The notes beneath the pieces are model-generated. The model worked only from the letters and a program-made list of their open reading frames with translations. It was not told the DNA's origin and did not search any database. A stretch of 64,000 nt of DNA from an uncultured Myxococcales bacterium (GTDB lineage: Bacteria; Myxococcota_A; UBA9042; CAIXZC01). Shown here piece by piece: positions 48,281-57,309 of this stretch. The position numbers and the translations under genes were made by a program. Positions within the stretch are counted from its first letter, which is position 1. Every line of letters begins with the position of its first letter. Location: positions 62,001 through 126,000 of the forward strand of contig CAITUV010000060.1 in NCBI GenBank assembly GCA_903895725.1, given 5' to 3'.

Positions 48281-50296
48281 CTACCACCCGTGGCATTGAC
48301 CGCTGGAGCACCACTGGCCGGGCGGGCACTGGCCGCAGCTGTTCCCGCAGCCGTCGTTGCCGCACACCTTGCCTTCGCACGAGCACTTGGCGCACTGGCC
48401 CCACCAGTCGCAGTAGGTACCGCCCAGGCACTGGCCGCAGGAGCCACCGCAGCCATCGTTTCCGCACGACTTGCCCTGGCAGTTTGGCTGACAGTTGCAG
48501 AACGGATGCTCACAGTAGTTGCAGACGTCGTCGCAGCAATCCCCGTACTGCTTGCAGGCATTGTCGCACTGGCAGGTGGCATTCTGGCTGAACCCGCAGT
48601 TGCTCCCCTGACAGGTCGGGGCGCCACAGCCGGGGATCTGTGAGTGGTAGCACTGGCCTCCGTTGCAGCCGTCATCGGTGCAGGAATTCCCGTCATTGCA
48701 ATCCATAGGGGACCCGGCGCAACCTCCCCCGCCGCAAGTATCGCCCACGGTGCAGGGGTTTCCGTCGTCGCACCCGCCCCCATTCGTCCAGTCGTTGTGA
48801 CAGCCGTTGGAAGGACTGCACCAGTCATTGGTACAGGGGTTTGAATCGTTGCAGTTGAGAGGGCTTCCACCGCACGTTCCTGCCCACGTACAGGTATCCG
48901 AGGTGGTACAGGCGTTGCCGTCGTTGCACGGTCCCCCACCCTGCGGAGTGAACGTGCATCCGGTCGCCGGCGCACACCCATCCTGGGTGCAGGGATTCCC
49001 GTCCTCGCACCAGGTCTGCTGCGCCCCGGGCTGGCACTGTCCGCCCAGGCAGGTGTCGCCCTGCGTGCAAGCGTTCCCGTCGTTGCAGCCCGCCTGGTTG
49101 GGAGGGAAGACGCAGGCACCGGTACCCGGCTCGCAGGAGTCATCGGTGCAGGGGTTCCCATCGTTGCAGTTGGGGGCCGTACCCGCACAGGTCCCGACCC
49201 CGCTGCAGACATCCGAGATGGTGCAGGCGTTGCCGTCGTCGCACGGCAGGCCGGCCTGAGGGGTGTGGACGCACCCAACTCCGGTGGCACATGAATCCTG
49301 GGTGCAGGGATTGGAGTCGTCGCAGACCACCGCACCGCCGGCGCACACGCCGTCGGCCGAGCAGACGTCGGAAGAAGTGCAGGGGTCGCCGTCATCGCAC
49401 GTCAGGCCAGCCACGAACTCGTGCAGGCATCCGCCCGCGGCATCGCAGGAATCCTGAGTGCACGAGCTCTGGTCCGCACAGTCCAGGGCGGTTCCGACGC
49501 ACGCGCCGTTGTTGCACAGGTCTCCGGTCGTGCAAAGGTCGCCGTCATCGCACGGTCCGGCCACGGGCAGATTCTGGCAACCGCTTCCCGGGAGGCACGA
49601 ATCTGCGGTGCACGGATTCCCGTCGCCGCACGGATCAGGATCGGTCCCGGGTGCGCAGAACCCCTCGAAGCAGGCATCCCCCTTGGTGCAGGGGTCACCG
49701 TCGTCGCACGGGCTGGTGTTGAACGGGTGATCGCAGCCGGTACCGATGCAGAGGTCATCCGTGCAGGGATTGCCGTCACCGCAGTCGATGATCGTGTCCG
49801 CCACGCAGTACCCTTCCGCACAGTGATCGCCGAGAGAGCACGAGTTCCCGTCGTCGCACTCGGCGTCCACCGGCTTGTGCACGCACACGTTTGCATCGCT
49901 GCAGAAGTCGAAGGTGCACGGGCTCGAATCGTCGCAATGGACGTACTCGACGCACTCCACACAGATTCCCGTGTCGGGCCGGCAATGGAGCCCGGGCGGG
50001 CAATCGTCATCCGTGGTACAGGGCACCTCTCCGATGTCGACGGCTTCCGGGAATTCCCCGCCCAGATCTGGAGGGGGAGGAATGTCGCCTCCCGGCAAAT
50101 CGGCGGAGACATCCTGCGGGAGCAGGTCCGCGGGGGGGGAGTCCGGATCGCTCACCTGGCCCTCGGAAGCTGCGTCCGGCAGCCCGGAAGCAGAATCGCC
50201 CATCACCAGATGCGATTCCGGGCTGGTGCTGCACCCGAGCGCGGTCACCAGGATCGCCAGGGCCAGTTGGCCCATGCACATCGACAGGGTTCTCAC
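48281..50296 (-). CDS. Cysteine-rich repeat lipoprotein with C-terminal somatomedin-B-like module
   Basis: A 671-residue precursor with lipobox VTALGC (C22). After an acidic Pro/Asp linker, residues about 90-545 hold around ten copies of a Myxococcus-type cysteine repeat with core CDDGNxCTxxDxC. Near 570-605 the spacing CQCDxxCxxxxxCCDDxCxxC matches a somatomedin-B-like disulfide knot. Two CGNDGCGxSCGxC units end the protein. All cysteines imply an extracytoplasmic, disulfide-linked rod, perhaps for adhesion. It starts at GTG with a GGGGGGAA ribosome site, divergent from the sigma-54 regulator. Confidence 0.8.
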   Translation of the reverse strand: MRTLSMCMGQLALAILVTALGCSTSPESHLVMGDSASGLPDAASEGQVSDPDSPPADLLPQDVSADLPGGDIPPPPDLGGEFPEAVDIGEVPCTTDDDCPPGLHCRPDTGICVECVEYVHCDDSSPCTFDFCSDANVCVHKPVDAECDDGNSCSLGDHCAEGYCVADTIIDCGDGNPCTDDLCIGTGCDHPFNTSPCDDGDPCTKGDACFEGFCAPGTDPDPCGDGNPCTADSCLPGSGCQNLPVAGPCDDGDLCTTGDLCNNGACVGTALDCADQSSCTQDSCDAAGGCLHEFVAGLTCDDGDPCTSSDVCSADGVCAGGAVVCDDSNPCTQDSCATGVGCVHTPQAGLPCDDGNACTISDVCSGVGTCAGTAPNCNDGNPCTDDSCEPGTGACVFPPNQAGCNDGNACTQGDTCLGGQCQPGAQQTWCEDGNPCTQDGCAPATGCTFTPQGGGPCNDGNACTTSDTCTWAGTCGGSPLNCNDSNPCTNDWCSPSNGCHNDWTNGGGCDDGNPCTVGDTCGGGGCAGSPMDCNDGNSCTDDGCNGGQCYHSQIPGCGAPTCQGSNCGFSQNATCQCDNACKQYGDCCDDVCNYCEHPFCNCQPNCQGKSCGNDGCGGSCGQCLGGTYCDWWGQCAKCSCEGKVCGNDGCGNSCGQCPPGQWCSSGQCHGW

Positions 50297-50325
50297 GTGG
50301 TTCCCCCCAGAAGTGGACGGCGATC

Positions 50326-50354
50326 ATTGTACGCAACGGACCGAGCGGACGCAA
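50326..50354 (-). promoter_or_regulatory. Promoter candidate for the cysteine-rich lipoprotein
   Basis: Minus strand: TTGCGT (50354-50349), 17 bases, TACAAT (50331-50326), leader about 25 bases. The -10 is 5 of 6. Confidence 0.45.
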
Positions 50355-50514
50355 TGGAGGAAGTCCGCAAATCCACCACACGTGCGGGGATTCCCGGAGA
50401 GGAATCCCGACCGACGTCCTCCTCGCACGGTCGCGACCGGCTCTCCCCAGGCCAAATCGTTCTGGCGTTTGATGGCCGGCATGGTACATTCTAGCGCAGC
50501 CAGGGGGACGGGCC

Positions 50515-52080
50515 ATGGAATTGTCCGAGAGAATGCGCCGGCTTCTGCAGCGGGCGATGGACGAGTCGGATGCTCGGGGGTTCTTCGACCACGCGGTGGA
50601 TGCAGCCGTCGAGCTGGCCGGGGCGGAGAGAGGGCTTCTCGTTCGCAAGGAAGGCGAGAGGCTCGCCGTCGTCTCGGCCCGCAACGTGGACAGGGAGTCG
50701 CTGCGCGGACGGGAGGCGAGGCTGTCCCTCTCCATCGCCCGGGCGACCATCGACCAGGGGGCAACGCACCTCATCGACGATGCGGCCAGGCAGGGGGCAT
50801 TTGCCTCGGCCGATTCGGTCTATGAGCTGGGGCTGAGGTCGGTGCTCAGCGTGCCGATATCACTCGAGGGGACTGCGGTGGCAGCCCTGTATGTGGATTC
50901 CCGATTCATCGCCGGAGCGTTCGGAGAGGAGGATGCCCGGGCCCTAGAATCGGTGGCGGACTTCGTGTCGCTGTTTCTCTGGAAGCATGCCATGCTCGAG
51001 GTCCAGCGGAAGCTCCGCTCGGACGGAGCCGCGCTCCGAGAGGAGATCGATGTGCTGCGGGCGCAGCTCGAGGAGCTGCACTCCGTGACCCGTTCTGCGG
51101 GGCGCGCCTCGGCGGCACCGGTGTCGGAGAATACGGGCAGATTCCCCCGCCTGACCGGCGACAGCCCTGCCATGCTTCGCATGCAGACGGTCATGGAGAG
51201 GGTGCTGGACAACGACGTAACGGTCCTCATCATTGGAGAGAGCGGCACGGGAAAGGAGCTGGTGGCCCGCTCCATCGTGGAGCAGGGCCGGCGTCATGGC
51301 GGGCCATTCGTGGCCATCAATTGCAGCTCCATTCCGGCAAGCCTGATCGAAAGCGAGCTGTTTGGCCACCTGAAAGGCTCCTTTACCGGGGCAACCCGGG
51401 ACAAGAAAGGTCTGTTCGAGGTGGCCAGCGGCGGCACCATCCTGCTCGATGAAGTGGGAGACATGCCGCTCGAAATGCAGGCCAAGCTGCTTCGCACCCT
51501 TCAGCACGGCGAGATCCAGGCGGTCGGAGACGTGGTGGCCCGGCGGGTGGATGTGCGCGTGCTGGCCGCGACCAATCGAAACCTCGAGGAGCTCGTCGCC
51601 GCAGGCAAGTTCCGAGAGGACCTCTACTACCGCCTCAACATCGTGACCATCGAAGTGCCTCCGTTGCGCAAGCGGAAGGAGGACGTTCCTGCGCTCGTGC
51701 AGCATTTCCTCGAGGAGAACCGGAGACAGGGCATCACCAAGGTCCAGGGGATCACGCCGGCTGCCTTGCTCGTGCTGCGCCGCTATTCCTGGCCCGGAAA
51801 CATCCGGGAGCTGGAAACCGTGCTCAAGAGCGCCTGCCTGTTCGCCGAGGGGGAGAACCTCGAGGCAGCCGACTTCGAGGCCCTGGCTCGAGCGGAGAGC
51901 GTCAACCCTGATCTCAGCGACACGGGGTCGTTTGAAGGCAGAACCCTCGAGGACATCGAGCGGGACGTGATTCTGGCCACCCTCAAGACGAACCGGGGCA
52001 ACAAGAAGAAGACTGCGTCGGACCTCGGGATCGATCGTCGGACCCTCTACAACAAGCTCAAGCGATGGGGGATGATGTAG
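50515..52080 (+). CDS. Sigma-54-dependent transcriptional activator (GAF, AAA+, Fis-type HTH)
   Basis: A 521-residue enhancer-binding protein. Residues about 15-165 are a GAF-like sensor, followed by a coiled coil (about 170-195). The AAA+ domain has Walker A GESGTGKE (241-248), GSFTGA (288-293) contacting sigma-54, and Walker B ILLDEVGDM. A Fis-type HTH is at about 478-521 (NKKKTASDLGIDRRTLYNKLKRW). There is no receiver domain, so it is probably controlled by a ligand at the GAF domain rather than phosphorylation. Targets unknown; no sigma-54 promoter is obvious next to it. It converges with the chalcone-isomerase-like gene. Confidence 0.92.
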   Translation: MELSERMRRLLQRAMDESDARGFFDHAVDAAVELAGAERGLLVRKEGERLAVVSARNVDRESLRGREARLSLSIARATIDQGATHLIDDAARQGAFASADSVYELGLRSVLSVPISLEGTAVAALYVDSRFIAGAFGEEDARALESVADFVSLFLWKHAMLEVQRKLRSDGAALREEIDVLRAQLEELHSVTRSAGRASAAPVSENTGRFPRLTGDSPAMLRMQTVMERVLDNDVTVLIIGESGTGKELVARSIVEQGRRHGGPFVAINCSSIPASLIESELFGHLKGSFTGATRDKKGLFEVASGGTILLDEVGDMPLEMQAKLLRTLQHGEIQAVGDVVARRVDVRVLAATNRNLEELVAAGKFREDLYYRLNIVTIEVPPLRKRKEDVPALVQHFLEENRRQGITKVQGITPAALLVLRRYSWPGNIRELETVLKSACLFAEGENLEAADFEALARAESVNPDLSDTGSFEGRTLEDIERDVILATLKTNRGNKKKTASDLGIDRRTLYNKLKRWGMM

Positions 52081-52089
52081 CTGCGGTGA

Positions 52090-52719
52090 TTACTTCTCGA
52101 GGACCTCGGCGGCCCGGCTGATGAGGTCCTTCTTCAGTGTGGGGCAAACGGGGCGGCTGCCGAACCAGCTCCCCCACATCCCCCCCACCAGGCGCCTGCT
52201 GGACCGGTCGAAGATCTTCTTGCCGTTCTGCAGCACGACGACCTTCTGCCCGGAGGTTCTGAAGGTGAAGATCTCCCCCTTCCTCACATCGCTCACCCCC
52301 TCGAGAAAAGCATCGATGCCCTCTTTCTCCGCCGCGTAGTCGTCCGCAGTCATGTTGTTCACGAGCGACTCTCGAAATGCCTCCTTGACCTTGTCCGACG
52401 GCACGTCACGCACGAAGTGCATGAGCATCACCCGAGGAAGGCCGCTGGTCCACACGGCCCGGTTCACCCGGTCGGGCTTGCGGTCGTCACCGACCTCCTT
52501 GGCCAGCGCTGCTGCATCCACATAGAGAGCCGCTGCGTACACGTTGAAGACCATCTTCTTGCGCACACCGACCCCCAGCAGAGCCATTCCGTCGGGCCCC
52601 GCCTTGGCGAACGAGAGCCCGGTTGCAGGCTCCTTCACGGCACCGTCGTCCGCCGATGCCGGGCAGGCAAAAGCGAGAAGCACCAGGAAAACAAGAGTCA
52701 GGCCAGCTCGATTCCCCAT
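52090..52719 (-). CDS. Exported chalcone-isomerase-like protein
   Basis: A 209-residue protein with a signal peptide (about 1-22). The mature part matches the chalcone isomerase-like fold: GVGVRKKMVFNVYAAALYVD, MHFVRDVPSDKVKEAFRESL and FLEGVSDVRKGEIFTF. Bacterial members are usually non-catalytic, binding fatty acids or other ligands, or of unknown role. The start at 52719 has GGGGGAA upstream and lies inside the end of the preceding gene (22-base overlap). A longer frame to 53136 is shadow sequence. Confidence 0.8.
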   Translation of the reverse strand: MGNRAGLTLVFLVLLAFACPASADDGAVKEPATGLSFAKAGPDGMALLGVGVRKKMVFNVYAAALYVDAAALAKEVGDDRKPDRVNRAVWTSGLPRVMLMHFVRDVPSDKVKEAFRESLVNNMTADDYAAEKEGIDAFLEGVSDVRKGEIFTFRTSGQKVVVLQNGKKIFDRSSRRLVGGMWGSWFGSRPVCPTLKKDLISRAAEVLEK

Positions 52720-55190
52720 GATTCCCCCGATTGGACGTGAAACACGATGTCCTGGTTGGCCCCGCTTGCCGGGGCAGGAGTGCCCTTGAAGATCCTCCAA
52801 CGGCCGATCTCCCCTGGAACGGCAGAGGTCAAACGGATGGTCCGCTCGGCTGCCGCCCCCTGCCAGAGGCCGTGAATCCGATTGTCCGTGCGCAGAACGG
52901 ACAGCACGGGCGAGCGGAGCGAAAGACGATCGAACAGGTCGATCCGCATCTCGAAGCCACCGGACAATCCGGTCACGCCGGCAAGCAGGCAGCGGGCCAG
53001 ATGCACCGCGGCGCAGCCCCGGCCGTCTGCGGCCATGAGCGCGGCCCCCCAGGCTTCGGAGGGTGACTCCCCGGAACGAGGCTTGGGAGGCCCCATCGGC
53101 TGCAGCGTCGGTCCGGGGAGAAATACGGAGCTCCATTCCCCCGGGCGATCCCTCAACAGAGCATCCGGCTGGAAGGACTCGAGCAGCGCCGCTGCCAGTG
53201 CGGGCTCGGAGCGCGCCAGGGCAGCGACGAGCACGGCATTTTCGACCAGGTCGGCAGGTCCACGAGGGGCCGATGGATCGGGGTCCACGAAACTCTCCAA
53301 CACCCCTCCCCTACCCCCGAGCACCATTCTCCGAACGGCTTCGCCAGCCGACTCCCGGATCCTCGTCGGGCAGTCCGGGTCGAGCAGGAGCCAGGCGATC
53401 TGGACGGGTCTGAGCTCCCCGGATCCGATGGCCGTCTGACCGAACAACCAGCACGGGAGGATCCCGTCGCTGCCGGCCACGGAATCGATGCTTGAGCGCA
53501 GAAGAACAGAGAGGCGCTCCAGCTCCCCACAGGCCTCTGGAACGACTGCCGAAAACTGTTGCGAGGCTGCAAGGCAAGCCACGATCGTCATCGCGGACCC
53601 GGCCAGAGTTTCGACGTTTCCCGCCTCTCTGGCGGCGCCCCTGGGGCCGACATGCGGCTTGTCCGACGGGTCGCACCAGGCCGTGGTCAGGAGCCCATGC
53701 GGACCACGCAGCTCCTTGAGGCCAAGGAATGAGACCGCGCTGGAAAGGACCGCGGCGAGGTCCACCGGAGGCTGCTTCGTCCGGCTCCAGCCGAGGATGG
53801 CGTCCGATTCCGCCAGTGCCCAGAGAGTCCAGGCGAGGTCATCCACCAGCAGTCCATGGCGGCCCTGCAGCCCGTGAAAGGCCTCGATGCTCTCGACGGC
53901 GTCCGCGGCCAGTCCCGCCAGCAGCGGCCCGCAGAGCGCGGCGTGGTTGAACGCAAGCGACAATGAGGTCACCGCCTGATCCCGTGCCGTCCGTCTGCGC
54001 TCCGTGCGCAGCAGGCTCCCGAGCGGCGGGACGGACGTTCCGAGGCCCCCAGAGACATCCTTCAGCCCCAATGCGCCGGTGATGCCGGCCTGCCATGCCC
54101 CTTGCCACCGGTCGATCTCCCTCTGTCCATGTCGGACCCGCTCCATGGAAAAGGAGAACCGCTTGCGCGCGACGATCGCCTCGTTCTCGACGTGCATGGG
54201 AAGAGGCAGAAGCCTCTTGAGGCCGGTCTTGGCCTGGTCCCATTGGCCCAGGTGGATGGCAACGGCCGCCACCTGGTGCTCTCGGGAACGGACCTCGAAG
54301 GCCGCCCTCACCGCCACCAGGGCCGTGGACTGGTCGGTGTGCTCCGGTCCGGGCTCGGCCGCAAGAGTGGCCTGGAGCGGCTGGGGGATCCCGCTTGCAG
54401 TCAGCTCGATATTCCGGGTCAGGGCCACCACCTGGATGGGAGGGACGCCGACGGGTCGCACCCCCTTCCACCGGTCCTCGACCTGCTTCGAATCCCACTC
54501 GGTAGAAACCTGGACTCTCGCACCGCCCCCTTCCGCCGCCAGGGCAAAATAGGAATTGTCGACTCGCTCACGGGTTCCGATTCCCAGTGCGGCCGCAAGC
54601 CGCCGCGTGAGAGGAGCCTTCTCCAGGAACTGTGCCTCCAGGATCACAGGGGCCAGCCTCCACAAGTTCCAGAGGGTGACCCAGCGGGTGCCCTGCGAAT
54701 GGTTGGAGACCTGCATCCAGAGCAGCAGAGTCGGTGTTCCCTCCAGCGGAGCGCTCACCCGGCAGCGGACAGCGAGGTCGGGGGTGGTCACGTCGAGCTC
54801 GGCCGAGTTGGCCGACAGGAAAATCGGGGCGCACACCACGTCGGAGCGGTCGCAATGCGGGTGGTCCGGCCCCACGACGGGACGGACGAGCCCCCCCTCC
54901 ACGATGAAGAGGCGGTTCCCGCTCACCGGAGCCGGCCGGAAAGGATCCCCGCACAGCGACACGAGGCGCCCCCCCGTCGAGACGATGGGGAGGAACCTGC
55001 CATCGCCGGCAACCAGGTTGGCCAGCGAGGCATTCCCGAACCGGTGAATGGCTACGGACGGCATTCCTGCGGAGGCTCGATCGAGCGGAAGAGGCGGGGC
55101 GTACCGGAACACGGGCTGATCCAGCTCGTTGAAGAATGCGGTGCCCCAGGGGCCGGAAAGCTGAGGGATCTCATCTTTCATGGGCGTCAT
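52698..55190 (-). CDS. Large protein of unknown function, possible (alpha/alpha) toroid glycosidase/phosphorylase-like
   Basis: An 830-residue protein without signal peptide. Residues about 1-300 are beta-rich (FFNELDQPVFRY, HRFGNASLANLVAGDGRFLP), then a helical region (about 360-780) with LVDDLAWTLWALAESDAI and repeated aromatic/acid motifs. This two-part layout resembles families such as GH94/GH15, but I see no diagnostic catalytic acid motif, so no activity is assigned. Candidate starts are the ATG at 55190 and one at 55181; neither has a clear ribosome site. It overlaps the chalcone-isomerase-like gene by 22 bases. Confidence 0.55.
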   Translation of the reverse strand: MTPMKDEIPQLSGPWGTAFFNELDQPVFRYAPPLPLDRASAGMPSVAIHRFGNASLANLVAGDGRFLPIVSTGGRLVSLCGDPFRPAPVSGNRLFIVEGGLVRPVVGPDHPHCDRSDVVCAPIFLSANSAELDVTTPDLAVRCRVSAPLEGTPTLLLWMQVSNHSQGTRWVTLWNLWRLAPVILEAQFLEKAPLTRRLAAALGIGTRERVDNSYFALAAEGGGARVQVSTEWDSKQVEDRWKGVRPVGVPPIQVVALTRNIELTASGIPQPLQATLAAEPGPEHTDQSTALVAVRAAFEVRSREHQVAAVAIHLGQWDQAKTGLKRLLPLPMHVENEAIVARKRFSFSMERVRHGQREIDRWQGAWQAGITGALGLKDVSGGLGTSVPPLGSLLRTERRRTARDQAVTSLSLAFNHAALCGPLLAGLAADAVESIEAFHGLQGRHGLLVDDLAWTLWALAESDAILGWSRTKQPPVDLAAVLSSAVSFLGLKELRGPHGLLTTAWCDPSDKPHVGPRGAAREAGNVETLAGSAMTIVACLAASQQFSAVVPEACGELERLSVLLRSSIDSVAGSDGILPCWLFGQTAIGSGELRPVQIAWLLLDPDCPTRIRESAGEAVRRMVLGGRGGVLESFVDPDPSAPRGPADLVENAVLVAALARSEPALAAALLESFQPDALLRDRPGEWSSVFLPGPTLQPMGPPKPRSGESPSEAWGAALMAADGRGCAAVHLARCLLAGVTGLSGGFEMRIDLFDRLSLRSPVLSVLRTDNRIHGLWQGAAAERTIRLTSAVPGEIGRWRIFKGTPAPASGANQDIVFHVQSGESWGIELA

Positions 55191-55302
55191 TGTGCCCAAA
55201 CGTGGCTACCGAAGTCAATGCGAACCGGATGGTCCAATCCCCTTTCGGCCCAGGCGAGGTCATGCTACACTTCTGAGGTTCGCTTCCCGGGGGGAGAATA
55301 CG

Positions 55303-56886
55303 ATGAGAATCCGGTTGTTCCTGGTGCTGCTGCTGGGTTTCCTGGGGTGCTCTTCGGAACCGTCGCTTCCGTCGTTCGAGGTGTATGGTGACGGACTGGC
55401 GGGGCCGACGGATCTGTCCGTGGACGTGCCGGGGCCAGGCGAGGACAGCCGGGCCGAGACCGCCCCGGGTCTTCCCCCCACCCCGTGCACTTCGGACGAG
55501 GATTGCGAATCGGGGCTTTGCCTGACCACTCTGATGCAGCCGGCCTGTGCCCTGCCCTGCGATGACGGCCTCTGCCAGATCGAAGGCTTCGGGTGCTTTG
55601 CCATCAAGGGTACGACGCCGGACGGTTCCAAGCAGCTCTGCCTACCCAAGCTTTCGCTCCTGTGCATCCCCTGCCAGGAAGACTCGGATTGCCGCACGGT
55701 CACCGGCGGCGGGGGGGGCCGCTGCCTGATGCTCGGAGGGGCCGGGACCTTCTGTACGGTCCCCTGCGTCCAGCATGAGGACTGCCCGCTGGGGTACAAG
55801 TGCATGCCGTTTGCCGACGAGGAAGGGAAGCTCTCCGGGCAGTGCCAGCCCAAGATCGATCAGTGCGTGTGCGGGGAGATGGGAAAGAAGGTCGGATGGG
55901 AATCCGCATGCTCGTTCGTCAACGAGTGGGGTTCGTGCAGCGGGGAGGCCGTCTGCCCCAAGTCGGGCTCAGCCAAGTGCTCGGCCACCATCCCCGCCGA
56001 GGATCTCTGCAACGGGCTCGACGACGATTGTGACGGCGACATCGACGACGGCGGCCAGATTGGCAAGCCTTGCGGCAAGAGCAGCAAGGGCCTGTGCAAG
56101 ATGGGCATCGTGGTCTGCAGCAAGGACCTCCAGGAGGTCTGCGACGGAAACGTGGATCCCGCTCCGGAGATCTGCGACGACCAGGACAACAACTGCGAGG
56201 GGCAGACCGACGAGGAATTCCCCGAGGACAATGCTCCCTGCGGTCTGGCCGTGGGAATCTGCAAGCAGGGCAAGACCTGGTGCAACAAGGGAAAGCTGGA
56301 CTGCAAAGGGGACGTGAAGCCCCAGACCGAGACCTGCAACTCGCTGGACGACGACTGCGACGGCCCCGTCGACGAGGAGCTGCCGGGGACCGGCGAAGTC
56401 TGCGGCAAGACCGTGGGCGTCTGCAAGGAAGGGGCCAAGGCCTGCAAGGGGGGCCTCTGGATTTGCGACGGGGAGATACCGCCCGGAACCGAGTCGTGCG
56501 ACTTCGCCGACAACGACTGCGACGGGGCCACGGACGAAGAGCTGCCTGGTACTGGAGACAAGTGCGGCAGCGACAAGGGGGTCTGCAAGTCCGGCCAGAA
56601 AATGTGCCAGGACGGCAACTGGGTCTGCGACGGAGAGGTCAAGGGCTCGAACGAAGTCTGCGACGGCAAGGACAATGACTGCAACGGAACCGAGGACGAC
56701 ATGGGGTACACGAGTTGCGGCCTGGGGGTTTGCGCCCACTCGGTGCCCAACTGCATCAACGGCCAGTGGCAGACCTGCAATCCCTACCAGGGGGCCTCGG
56801 CCGAAGTCTGCGACGGTCAGGACAACGATTGCGACGGCGTCGTGGACCCGGGTTGCGGCGGCGGGGACGGCGGCGGGGACCAGTAG
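55303..56886 (+). CDS. MopE-like lipoprotein with CDGxDNDCDG metal-binding repeats
   Basis: A 527-residue precursor with lipobox GFLGC (C16). Residues about 60-205 have cysteine pairs of the CTSDEDCESGLC type. From about 240 to the end about seven repeats contain CxxxDxDCDGxxDE (for example CNGLDDDCDGDIDD, CDDQDNNCEGQTDEE, CDGQDNDCDGVVDPGC), a pattern of MopE-like putative metal-binding proteins. The C-terminus is glycine-rich. Aspartates in the repeats could bind calcium. GGGGGGAG precedes the ATG at 55303; the frame opens earlier in the divergent promoter region. Confidence 0.82.
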   Translation: MRIRLFLVLLLGFLGCSSEPSLPSFEVYGDGLAGPTDLSVDVPGPGEDSRAETAPGLPPTPCTSDEDCESGLCLTTLMQPACALPCDDGLCQIEGFGCFAIKGTTPDGSKQLCLPKLSLLCIPCQEDSDCRTVTGGGGGRCLMLGGAGTFCTVPCVQHEDCPLGYKCMPFADEEGKLSGQCQPKIDQCVCGEMGKKVGWESACSFVNEWGSCSGEAVCPKSGSAKCSATIPAEDLCNGLDDDCDGDIDDGGQIGKPCGKSSKGLCKMGIVVCSKDLQEVCDGNVDPAPEICDDQDNNCEGQTDEEFPEDNAPCGLAVGICKQGKTWCNKGKLDCKGDVKPQTETCNSLDDDCDGPVDEELPGTGEVCGKTVGVCKEGAKACKGGLWICDGEIPPGTESCDFADNDCDGATDEELPGTGDKCGSDKGVCKSGQKMCQDGNWVCDGEVKGSNEVCDGKDNDCNGTEDDMGYTSCGLGVCAHSVPNCINGQWQTCNPYQGASAEVCDGQDNDCDGVVDPGCGGGDGGGDQ

Positions 56887-56942
56887 CCTGTCGGCTTGCA
56901 GGGCCGGCGCCTTCCTTCGACCCAGGCTCAGGCACTTCGAAC

Positions 56943-56971
56943 TTGATCGGCTCGGCCACGGACTGTAGGAT
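56943..56971 (+). promoter_or_regulatory. Promoter candidate for the MNT/HEPN pair
   Basis: TTGATC (56943-56948), 17 bases, TAGGAT (56966-56971), each 4 of 6. The start would be about 10 bases before the ATG at 56989. Confidence 0.4.
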
Positions 56972-56988
56972 CAGTGCCGGAGGAGAAC

Positions 56989-57309
56989 ATGAGCGTGGAC
57001 AGCCGACTTCTGGATGAGATCGTGCGAAGGGTCCGAGAAGTCTGCTCGCCCGACCGGATCATCCTGTTCGGCTCCGCTGCGGCCGGCGCGTTCGGGCCGG
57101 ACAGCGATATTGACCTCCTGGTTCTTGCCGATGCCGGCTTCAATACCTGGCGGAATCGGGTGAAGATCAGGGAAGCGCTCAGGGGGATCGGAGTCGCCGT
57201 CGATGTAACCATCATGGCAACGGAGCGCTTCGAAGATACGCGGGATATTGTCGGCGGAATCGCCCATCCAGCCGACAAGCACGGCAAGGTACTCTATGCC
57301 GCAGCGTGA
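56989..57309 (+). CDS. MNT-type minimal nucleotidyltransferase (antitoxin-like)
   Basis: A 106-residue protein with the signature GSAAAGAFGPDSDID: GS, ten residues, then DxD, as in MNT antitoxins (MntA), which can AMPylate partner HEPN proteins. A further acid in DVTIM follows. The ATG at 56989 is preceded by GGAGGAG. It overlaps the HEPN gene by 14 bases, the usual antitoxin-toxin order for this family. The -10 of its promoter is 18 bases upstream. Confidence 0.85.
   Translation: MSVDSRLLDEIVRRVREVCSPDRIILFGSAAAGAFGPDSDIDLLVLADAGFNTWRNRVKIREALRGIGVAVDVTIMATERFEDTRDIVGGIAHPADKHGKVLYAAA

Noticed and set aside
55180..55302. N-terminal extension of the MopE-like lipoprotein
   Set aside because: It would place 41 residues before the signal peptide and lies in the divergent promoter region; GGGGGGAG marks the ATG at 55303.
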